A stretch of DNA of 64,000 nucleotides from positions 48,387,942 to 48,451,941 of the forward strand of contig NC_065542.1 of the NCBI RefSeq assembly GCF_932294415.1, read 5' to 3'. The DNA comes from Quercus robur. Lineage: Eukaryota > Streptophyta > Magnoliopsida > Fagales > Fagaceae. Position 1 is the first letter of the stretch; each line of letters opens with the position of its first letter. Positions 11,741 through 21,947 of the stretch are shown in pieces. The notes beneath the pieces were generated by a model that saw only the letters and a list, made by a program, of their open reading frames with translations, was not told the DNA's origin and did not search any database. The position numbers were made by a program, and so were the translations under genes.

Positions 11741-12309
11741 TTGCAAACATGGAAAAGACATGTTTAGGTTGAGAATACCTATTTTAAATCCAAATTTTTT
11801 TTTTAAATATATATAGATCTCAAAATCGTAATATCTAAAATTTTAAGTATAACATTTATTATTACTACACTTTTGTTGAGCCACATTAACATAGCATTTC
11901 AGTCTACTTCGGTCCGGTTAAATTTAAGTGAAAGTCTTTCTAAATATTAAGGCTATGAATATACAAATTTAATATTTAGGGCAGTTACTCATTTATTTTA
12001 ACATCATTACTTTTAAATGAATTGCATAATGTTGATTATACATTCAAGCAAAAAATAGTACTATAAATAAATAAACAAATGTGTGTGTGTGTGTGTAATT
12101 TTTATTTAAATAAATTATAAAAATTCTTCATTCTCTTAAAAAAGATTATTATGATAATCAAAACTTATAACAAAGTTATACTGAATATGTATAATTTATT
12201 CTCTAAATTTTATTGTAGATAACTTGTCTCCTCATAAATTAAATAATTTCAAAAAGTATTTTCCACTACTCTATTTTTACAAATATATAAGTTTATCATT
12301 TTTTATGTT

Positions 12310-13860
12310 TTTGATTGATATTATTCTTTTATAAAATGATCCATATTCTTCTAACTATTGTTATTATGCATTATATTTTCCCAATTTCTTTTGGTAAAAT
12401 TAAAGAGTTTCAAAGTTATTATTTAAATTCTCATTCTGTTAAGGAGATTATTATGATAACCAAAGCTTATCATATAATTACAATTGATATTACTTAAATA
12501 ATTAATAGTACTCTCAACCCAAATTTGTATTTTGCCATGCTTAAGTGCACCAAATTGGACCAAAGTGATTTGAAATTGATCAAATTGACCAAATTGGACT
12601 GAATAGATGAAATTGGACCGAATAGACCTAAATGGACAGTATGGACTAAAATGGCCCGAATAGACCTAATTGGACCGAATTGGACCGAATAGGTTGAAGT
12701 GGACAGAATGGACCATATGGGCCGGATTGGACCGAATAGACTGAAAAAGACCTAATTGACCAAAGTAGACCGAATTGGATTGAATGGACCGAACTAGACT
12801 GGATAGACTGAATTGACCAAAGTAGACCGAATTGGACCAAAATTGACCAAAGTGGACTGAAGTAGACCGAATCGGACTGAATTGATGAAGTGGACCGAAT
12901 ACCAATCTATGATTAGCATAGCTAAGATTGTGTTTTGATATAAATTCAAATTCTTACTTCCAAAATAATTAAGTATTAACTCAAACAAAAATCAAAACAA
13001 AACTATAAGAGAGAAAAATATGCTACTTGTAATAGGAAACTACAAAATACAACACTAAAACGTATGAACCCAAAATAAAGTTTTAAAAATCACAATGATT
13101 CATCAATATAAAGAAGAGTTATAAGAAAGAATATTAAAAAAAAAAATGAAGAGAGAGAGAGAGAGAGAGAGAGAATAACCACATTTCAAGAGAGAAAGTG
13201 AGAGAATAATAAGAAATTTATAGAAAATAATATGAGAAGAAAAAAAGTAAAAATAAAAAAATATTGTAATAAACACCAAATTATCCAAATCATGTCATGC
13301 TATGTAATAAAGTAACATTATATTCTTATATACTATCTTTATATATAATGCAATAGGACAACATCTATGAAATCAAAGAGAAGAAAAAAGATAACAACTT
13401 AAAAACATAACTTCACATCAACCCAAAGTAGAGTTTTAAATAATACAAAAACTTATCAATTTAAAGTAGAGATGCAAGAAAAATAATAAAAATTCCACCA
13501 AAAAATGAAGAAAAAAAATTTGAGAGATAGAAATAGCCTTATGTGTGTGGGAAGACTATGTATTGAATGAAATTGAGAATTGTAAATTTAAATTAAGAGG
13601 AGAAATAAGAAAAGCCAAAAATAAAGGAAGATAAAGGGATTGAGAAAAAGTGATATTAAGATAGATAGTAGTGGGGAGATGAAAAAATAAAAGGGAGGGG
13701 GAAAGTTAATAATATTAAGTTGGGAAATTAATAAGAGAAAAAAAAGAGTTAAAAAAAGAAGAAGAGAGAGAATGTTGGAAATAGGCCGCTGATGTGGCTC
13801 AACAAGAGCGTAGCAACAATAAATGCTACACTTTATCTTTTATATATATATATGATGAGA
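12310..13860. mobile_element. AT-rich repeat family, also present in an AUG3 intron (possible Helitron or other non-autonomous element)
   Basis: Two diverged internal copies of a segment containing aacccaaagtagagttttaa, atcaatttaaagtagag and ataaaaattccacc lie at about 13060-13260 and 13425-13620. A third lies at 46350-46500. A terminal segment with gctgatgtggctcaa (13790 onward) matches gctgacgtggcacaa at 46728. Gag, RT or transposase frames are absent. The class is uncertain, and the real ends were not located. Confidence 0.45.
12545..12905 (-). repeat. Degenerate ~10-bp tandem array, right arm, inverted relative to the left
   Basis: Units of the form gaccgaattg / gaccaaagtg repeat for about 360 bp and are the reverse complement of the 11395-11740 array. 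The two arms are about 800 bp apart and face each other, so a transcript through both could pair, although the units are too diverged for perfect pairing. Confidence 0.9.
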
Positions 13861-13981
13861 GAAAGTTCATGAGTTATGACTTACCCTTAACATCTGAGGG
13901 TCTTTATGCACTTAAGAGCATTCACATCCAATGATGTAAAAAAAAATAAAAAGACATATTCTACATCTTCAAACATTATAT

Positions 13982-14087
13982 TTCTATTTTACCAACTTAT
14001 TTAACAATACACCCAACATCCTAGTTCTTATTTTTACATACAATCCAATAAAATAATATAAACTACACAATCAAATAATATAAAAAA

Positions 14088-14126
<39 letters not shown>

Positions 14127-14512
14127 ATAATACATAATTTTTTTATGTTTACAACTCATGAACAATAGGCTCTATATAACCAAACTCACAGTTTATTGGA
14201 GCTAAAAAAAATATAGCAATACATTCTCAATAAACTTTATTTTATCTATTTTACCAACTTTTTTAACAATACACCCAACATCCTAGTTCTTATTTTTACA
14301 TATAATCCAATCAAATAATATAAACTATACAATCAAATAATATAAAAAAATTATCTCTCTCTCTCTCTCTCTCTCTCTCCAATAATACATAATTTTTTTT
14401 ATGTTTACAACTCATGAACAATAGGCTCTATATAAACAAACTCACAGTTTATTGGAGCTTAAAAAAAAAAAAAATATATATATATATATATAGCAATACA
14501 TTCTCAGTAAAC
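13982..14512. repeat. 263-bp tandem duplication with TC microsatellites
   Basis: Copies start at 13982 and 14245 and are about 95% alike. Each carries caatacacccaacatcctag, a (TC)n tract (14093-14123 and 14354-14378), and tcatgaacaataggctctat. The left boundary follows agagcattcacatcc (13916), which resembles a MITE terminus. Confidence 0.9.
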
Positions 14513-14625
14513 CTTTTTTTTTTTTTTTTTTTGCTAGGTAAGTGCGGGGGATTGAACCCCCAAACAACAAGCCACTTAGGATCCCGGGTACCAACTCGTC
14601 TAGAAGGGCGGTGGTTGATTTTAGG
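14511..14625 (-). mobile_element. tRNA-derived SINE-like element
   Basis: On the minus strand an A-box-like tagacgagttgg is followed about 40 nt later by a perfect B box (ggttcaatcc, inside a T-arm-like gggggttcaatccccc). Next come cgcacttacctagc and a ~20-nt poly-A (read as T on the plus strand, 14513-14532). This order is that of a RNA polymerase III SINE. It is not a tRNA gene because no cloverleaf with anticodon arm forms. The 5' end is uncertain and may reach about 14720. Confidence 0.5.
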
Positions 14626-15609
14626 CGTGTTGGTTGGTAAAATAACTACCCACCGCCGCGGTGGGTGGGGTTGTTTACACCCCCAATGCATACAAAGCCT
14701 ACTTTTGGTTGATGGGACAACATCCTGATGGGTCAACAATATTCGAGTTGTAGCTGGTGTGATCGTGAGTATCTCGAACCGATCTTAATGAATGAGGCCA
14801 TGGGCCGGTCTTGTCTTTGATGAATTCTTTCCCTATGCCCTTATGTTTATTTTTTTGCCTCCCTTATCAAGTTTGATATTTTGAAATAATACGTGGAAAA
14901 TCAATTTGATTAAAAAAGAAAAAAGATCAAATACAAAATGTCTTTTGGCCTTGTAATGACATAAAAATCATTTCCTTTATTACATGATTTAGTTGCTTAA
15001 CATCATCAAAGGACCTACTACTTTTTTGCTAAATAGTTCCAAATCGTAAAATGTCTATTATGTTAAAACTTTCAACATCATCAAAGGACCCAACATCTGA
15101 ATCAATGTCACAATAATTTCATTGCCAATAGAGGTGTCAAATGGGTGAGTTTGAGTAGGTTTGAGATGGACATAATTGGGTTGGGTACATAAAACTCATT
15201 TACCCATTTATTACCCATATAACTAATTACTTCTAACTCAAATCTAACCCAACCCAATTATTATGGGTAAACCCCAACCCACCCAATAATCAAAATTACC
15301 AAAATATCCCTAAAACTTGAATATGACCAAAGTACTCCTTAATTTCTTTAAAATTACCAAAATACCCTCTAAACCTAAAGAAAGACCAAATATGCTAAAA
15401 AAAACCATTTAAAATTACCAAAATACTCTCAAAATTACCAAATACCCTTGAAACCTAAAAATTGACCAAAATACCCCTTAAACCAAAAAAATAACCGAAA
15501 TACCCTCGAAATCTAAAAAATGACCAAAATACTCTCGAAACCTAAAAATTACCAAAATACTCCTGAAACCTAAAAAATTTACCAAAATACCCCCCTAAAC
15601 CTAAAAAAT

Positions 15610-16326
15610 TAGGGATGGCAATGGGGAAGACGGGTCCGAAGGATGGGGTCTTAACCCCTTGCCCTGCATGGTTTTGTCTTACCACATCCCCACCCCACCC
15701 TACATGATGGGTTAATTTTCTTACCCCATCCCTGTCCCTTGGGGCCCCGTGAAGCCCCAACCCACCCCGTAAAACTCTACTTCTTGTTAATTTGCCCACA
15801 ACTATTACAATTGTTTTTAATAAAACCTGTTTCATTAATAAAAATTACTTGAAATTGCAAATAAATTTATTTTATCAAATCAAACTAATTTTTAGCAAAA
15901 ATTGAATAATATTATTAAAATGTTTAATAAGACAATATCACCCAAAAAAAAATCTCATAATACAATATAAATGATTTAATAGTATATAAATTTTTTTATA
16001 ATAAAGACAAAAGAAAATGCAAAAATTGGTACCTTATTTCCAACCTTGCTAAAAATAATTAAAAAAAAAAAGGGAAAAAGCCTTGTTGGGTATAATAAAA
16101 TAAGCAGATGATATATATATTTGTTTAAATAATAAGGTTTTAAGGAATGAAAAATTTACAATTTAACCCTTATCAATATGAGGTGGGGGCAGGGCAGGTT
16201 AGGTCTAAAAAGTCTAAAACCATCTCCGCCCTACCCCATGGTGCAGGGCTAAAAACTTGTTCCATTCTCGCCCCTCGCGACGAGAAGGGGCTAGTCAAGC
16301 GGAGCGAGAAAAAATTATCATCCCTA
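15610..16326. mobile_element. Nested small hAT-like element (717 bp) in the left arm
   Basis: Begins TAGGGATGGCAATGGGG and ends ATCATCCCTA, so the terminal repeat is TAGGGATG. It interrupts the minisatellite. Flanks are taaaaaat on the left and taaaaaaa(t) on the right, an 8-bp TSD with one mismatch in a low-complexity target. No coding capacity. Confidence 0.65.
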
Positions 16327-16926
16327 TAAAAAAATGACATAAATACATCTCGAACCCTAAAAACTGACTGAAATACCCTCTAAAACAAAAACATAAATGA
16401 CCAAAATACCCCCCAAAACCTTAAAAAAATTACCAAAATACCCCCGAAACCTAAAAAAATAAGCAAAATATTGGTGGGTTTCATTATTTGCTATTGTAAA
16501 CCGTAGACAAGCATGCTACCTATACTAAATTTGGACAATTTTGGTAGATGGTGATTTTACTAGACTTTTTCCCCCTTACTTTCACTTTGGTTACATGATA
16601 AAATAAACAAATTTCAGGTGGCTAACAGCATGCCATTTAAAGCAAAGAAGTTAGGATGATATATAAAAGTAAAATAATCTTATCTGATATAATAACAAAT
16701 GATAATTAATTAGTGGAGGAGAAAGCACAAAAACTAATAAAAGTACAGTAGTTGAAGTTTATACAAGGGAGCTCTTAGCGAGCTTGCATAAAATTAGTTA
16801 ATATTAGTTGGGTAGTTTCAATGGTGTGGAGCTCAGGTATTGAAGTATAAATAGCTTCAAACCAAATGAGGTTATCATCATTTCGTACAACAAATTGGCA
16901 ATAGAAAGGAAATAAAGAAAAATAAG

Positions 16927-19120
16927 ATGGGAAAGAATTTAAGCATTGCAACAATTTCCTTGCTATTGGTGTTGGCATCTACCAATGCCTAGCAAGTCTT
17001 TGATGTTATATCATATGGAGCATAACCTAATGCTGATATCACCCAGGTATAAATATGTGTAGTGCAATAAACTATACTTAATTAACATGAAGTGTGTGTT
17101 CTAGTTAACTTAACTAGTAAAACCTTTTAACTTTGAATAAGAGAACTTAGGTTCAAACTCCATTTACACTAGAAACTGATCGATGTCATGACCAGATGAT
17201 AAAACATTAACATGCAAAATTATAATTATATACTGATTTTGATTTTTCATAATGTGTTTAGGCTTTGACAAAAGCTTGGAAAGCTGCATGCGCTATTGTA
17301 GGAAATAAAGTTGTGATTTCAGCAAGGGCATACAAACTAGGTTTAGTGACTATGTTGGGTCCATGAAAAGGTGCTATTGAGTTTAACCTTCAAGGAACCC
17401 TACAAGCCCCATCAGATGTTGCCTCCTTCAATGGTAAAGATGGTTGGGTCTTTTTTGAATGTATCGACGGTCTCACTGTGTCAGGTGGGGGAGTTTTTGA
17501 TGGCAAAGGACAACAAGCATGACAAAAAAAAAATGAGTGTGACAAGGACAAAAACTGCAACGTACTTCCTATTGTAAGATTTCAAACTTAATTAATTAGC
17601 ATTTACATTTCCATCATTTTCTACATAGAAATACATAGACACTACAACTTTTCAAACTTTACTCATGGTGAAAAAATAATCCAAACATTTATATGATAAA
17701 TGATGTTTTACAAATAATTTGACAAGTTTTGTATAGTGATGTGTCACAACCCAAAAAAGAATTAATTTTAAAATTTATATATGAGGAAGTTTATGGAGTA
17801 TGGACACAATTTTTTGTGCCACAACACTAACCTATGCAACTATAAGCGATAGAGAAAAAACAATGGTTAGATCTAAAAATGATAATTCACCAATCACAAT
17901 CGCACATGTCATCTTTTGACAAAACTTGTGGTCTATGAAGAATTGTTTATATAATATAATATTATTGAAGTAGTACCAACCACATTCATAGACACATTAG
18001 TTGTAAGTTTCTATGTAATAATATTTGCTATAACTTTACCATATATCTTTTTTTTTTATATTGATTTAATGGTCACATTTATTTCAAAAAAAATTATTTA
18101 TATTAAATAATTCAAAGAATCGTTAGCGTTTTACTAAGTAAAATGTTTTTTAAATGAAACTTTATTTTAAGTGAATGCTTAAATGGAACTTGAGCGCTCA
18201 TATTTAGTGTTTTAATTTATCTAACTTGTAAACATGAATAGAATATAAGGTTCAACTACGTCACAAATTCAATAGTCCAAGACATTACATCGAAGGACAG
18301 CAAATTTTTCCACATCAACCTCTTGGAATGCAAGAAGTTGCAATTCCAATATGTTACCATAATTGCTCCCGCAGATAGCCCCAACACTGATGGAATCCAC
18401 ATGGGACGTTCATCTCAGATCACCATTACCAATGCCAATATCGGAACAGGTGATGATTGCATCTCCATTGGTGATGGAACCCAAGATGTTATTGCTAACC
18501 AAGTAACTTGTGGACCTGGCCATGGTATCAACATTGGAACTCTTGGAAAGTACTAGAATGAACAACCTGTTTCAGGAATCAAAGTTACTGGTGCCACACT
18601 TAGCAATACAAATAATGGTGTTAGAATCAACACATGGCCTTCTTCCCCTTCTGGAGTTGCTTCTGATATACATTTCGAGGATGTTGTCATGAACAATGTT
18701 GCCAATCCTATCATCATGGATCAAAACTACTGCCCAAACAATCAATGCTCAAACCAGGTTACTATAGACATCACAAATATATACACAAATTTTGATGTTA
18801 AAGGTTAAAAAAAAATATTTAAGAAAATTATAAATACTGATATCAAATTCTTGGGTGCCTTTTTTTTCTTTCTTTTTTTAAGTCTCCCTCAAAAGTTAAG
18901 ATCAGCAATGTTAGCTTCAAGAAAATTAGAGGCACTTCTTCAACAAAGGAAGCTGTGAATCTTATTTGCAGTAAGAGTGTACCATGCCAACAAGTGGTGC
19001 TCTTTGACATTTGATCTCGCATACAAGGGAGGTGGAGGATCTGCTACTTCCACTTGTGCTAACGTCCAGCCTGCGGTTTCGGGCAAGCAAAACCCTCCTG
19101 CTTGTACCAACAAATTTTAA
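16927..19120 (+). pseudogene. Exopolygalacturonase-like (GH28, pollen type), decayed
   Basis: The ancestral enzyme hydrolysed pectic galacturonan in the wall. Exons: 16927-17046, 17262-17573, 18242-18757, 18883-19120. Exon 1 encodes a signal peptide (MGKNLSIATISLLLVLASTNA). Family motifs remain: NTDG ([12 protein letters not shown]), GDDC ([12 protein letters not shown]), GHG ([13 protein letters not shown]), and the normally invariant RIK, which is RIN here (GVRINTWP). Breaks: in-frame stops after STNA, after SYGA, after MLGP, at the tryptophan of QQAW, and after TLGKY, and a one-base insertion near 19013 before the C-terminal DLAYKG. Introns are kept, so the copy arose at DNA level and not by retroposition. 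It lies wholly inside the 15129-19977 element. A functional product is excluded. Confidence 0.9.
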
Positions 19121-19985
19121 TGAAATGCCTCCAAAGTTGTTAAAACTAATGTAGAATGAAAAAATTACTATTTGCAAATAGGTTATCGGGGTTCTATTTT
19201 AAATAAAATCTCATCTAACATGTTCCCTTTTTCTTTATTTAAATGAAATTGGGGAACTTTTCTTAGTTATTTTTTGAGTTGTTTAAGTTCAACATTTTGC
19301 TGAAATATGCAATGATCTATAGTGTTGTTGTGGATAGTATTTGTTCTATTATTGCAATTGAGATATTTCTAAATAAAAATCAAAATTTTTATTCAACCCT
19401 TACTAAATGCTTTTCATTCTTAAGTAATATTGTCCACCAATATTGTTAATCATCTACTACTAATCCAATTTATTACATATTCGGGTAAGTAAACACAAAA
19501 ATGAGCAAAATTTTAGGTCTCGGTGGTATTTCAGTCATTTTTTAGGTTTCGGAGATATTTTGGTCATTTTCGGTCATTTTTTTTTTTGGTTTAGGGGGGT
19601 ATTTTGGTCTTTTTTAGGTTTTGGGAGTATTTCAGGCATTTTAGGGGTTTAGGGAGTATTTTGGTAATTTTAAGGTTTTGGGAGTATTTATGTCATTTTT
19701 TAGGTTTAGGAGGTATTTTGGTAATTTTGGAGGTTTTATGGGTATTTTGGTCTTTTTAGTGGTTTTGGCTTTTGGGTATTTTAGAGTTGGGTGATTTGTA
19801 AAAATAATACTTGGGTCTAATTGGGTACCCAATTAAAACTCAATTAACGTTAGTTTTAATTGGGTCTAATTGGGTTACTACCCGTTTAACCCAATTAATA
19901 ATTAGGTTGGTTTGAGTCTTATTTAAATGAGAGGGTTTAGGTGGGCAAATGGGTTTGGGTTAATTTTGCCACCCCTAATTGCCAA

Positions 19986-20670
19986 GGAACACTGCAAAAG
20001 ATGATCAATCGAACTCTATTCCCTCTAAAAAATAATTTTCACAAAGTAATGGTTTGGCAACCCGAAAATAGTCCTGTTGAAACTATATATATCTCATGTT
20101 ACAGATCCAAGTTTGAAAGTTTATTTATTGGCATATTAGGGCGTCAATGGCAGTTAAATTCCATGGGAGAATTGTTTTACTTTCATGGATGCTGAAGCTA
20201 AACTTGGAGCTACCTAGATAACAATATAATTTAATACTACATTCAAAGACGATAAGTTTCAAATTATTCATTCAATATCCACTTAAAAGCCTTCCAAGCT
20301 CAAGGGCTATTCAAAGAATGCCCTAACAAGCCAAAAAAATAATAATAATAACAACTTTATTCCATGTGGAAAACAGATTACTATCTGTGCAGGTTGTGAA
20401 AGTAGGCTGTCGGGTCTCACTCAAAATCACTTCTGAATATGCTGTGGTTTCTTCCCACGGTTTTTAAAGTTTTCCTATAGGTGGTAGATCCGGAGCCGGA
20501 GAGGAGAACATATACAGCTGCTGCTTCTGCATTGCAATAGCACACGTGGCTATTGCAGTTCTGGTTCAGACATTACATTATTGTTTTTTCTGTTCTGTTG
20601 CGCTTTGGATGCTACTCTTTATGTCCCAAATGCTCCTGCGTTAATCTAATTCAATCAACCATATAATAAG
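19986..20670. other. Spacer between the hAT element and the HMCES 3' end
   Basis: No coding or RNA feature is supported. A tttatt (aataaa on the minus strand) at about 20669 could serve as the HMCES polyadenylation signal. Confidence 0.4.
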
Positions 20671-20922
20671 TTTATTACGTAGGTTTAGTTTACACCCAAT
20701 CTCTCTTTGTCAACGTTAAACAAATTTCATTGATGAGCATTTTCAATCTTTTTACAATCCTCCAGCAAAGGAGTGAAGTTGGAATTTCTTAAAAACACAA
20801 CAGATTGCAAGCTACTGCCTACTTTTACAAAAGTCTTCATCTGTAGCTTGCAACACTGACAACAAAATTTATGTACAAGGTGCAGCATATGCACAGGGAA
20901 TCTACATAGCAAGGCGCACCCA

Positions 20923-21914
20923 CTAGCTTTTACCAAAGTATGAAAATAGGGTGGGTTGTTTATCACTACAATCCTTCGGGTTTCCCTTCTTCCTTGCCGG
21001 AGTAGAGCATAGCTTGCTAGTTTCATCAGTATTTTTCTCTGAATCAGCATTAAACTCCTCATAGTCCCGCTTCAGTTGGCACTTGGCTGGTCCATCTTGA
21101 GAATGTACAACACTAGATGTTGAGTCTTGGTCACCTTTTCCAGTGAAGAATGAAAGCGCTTTGTTGTCCTCAGTATCAGGCTCTTTTTTAAAGCTTTTTG
21201 TTTTTGGTGGATCAGTCATGAAATATTCGGCAGAAGACTTTTTCTCCTCTAAGTTTGATTCTTCTTCTTTAATTCCCTTTGTTGAGAAAAACTTGGAGAT
21301 TGGATTGCTCCTTGAGTCCTGGTCACCTTTTTCAGTGAAGGATGAGAATGCCGTATTGTCCTGAGTCTCAGGCTCTTTTTTAAAGCTTTTTGGTGGATCA
21401 GTCTTGAAAGATTCTGCACAAGAGTTTTTCTCCTCTAAGTTTGATGACTCTTCTTTTTTAGCTGCTTTTGTTGAGAAAAATTTAGTGATTGGATTGCTGC
21501 CCTCTATCTTTAATTTTATCTGTACAAAAATGGTTCAACCAGCAATTAGGAGTTTTTTCCTGTATAAATCTAGGATTAGGAGTATCTGAACAGAAAGCAA
21601 CTACCAATATTTCTATTCTTTTTGCTTTTTCTTTTTTTCTCTTTTCTCTTTTCTTTTTTTTGATAAGAACTGTGAATATTTCTTACCTGGTTTTTCCCAA
21701 AAATAAAAACCAAGTCAAATAGAAACATAAAAGGGAAAAGTCATGATGCATGCTACTTGATAATTAGAATATAAAAAATTGAGCCAGTGTTACCAATAAA
21801 TGGACACCCTCAGATGAATTCTAACTAAGTGGGTTTTTTTATTTATTAAAGTAACATAATCACACAACTAAGGAATTCAAACCCCACTCTCACACACCAC
21901 CCCCCATACTTATT

Positions 21915-21947
<33 letters not shown>

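Larger units (their letters stand above)
15129..19977. mobile_element. hAT-type element of 4849 bp enclosing a polygalacturonase gene copy
   Basis: Left end TAGAGGTGTCAAA, right end TTTGCCACCCCTA (reverse complement TAGGGGTGGCAAA). The perfect 8-bp TSD attgccaa lies at 15121-15128 and 19978-19985. Both arms carry the same features in opposite orientation: a block rich in acccaat/attgggt, then a ~30-bp minisatellite of the type accaaaatacccccgaaac (15290-15609 plus 16327-16480 on the left, 19500-19760 on the right). Between the arms lies a full GH28 gene with introns. No transposase is visible. Two separate arms would not be expected to share one TSD at their outer ends, so a single composite element is the simplest reading. 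Confidence 0.8.

Noticed and set aside
14541-14560. Possible tRNA gene because of a perfect B box and T-arm
   Set aside because: No anticodon stem or acceptor pairing can be drawn; the poly-A tail and layout fit a SINE.
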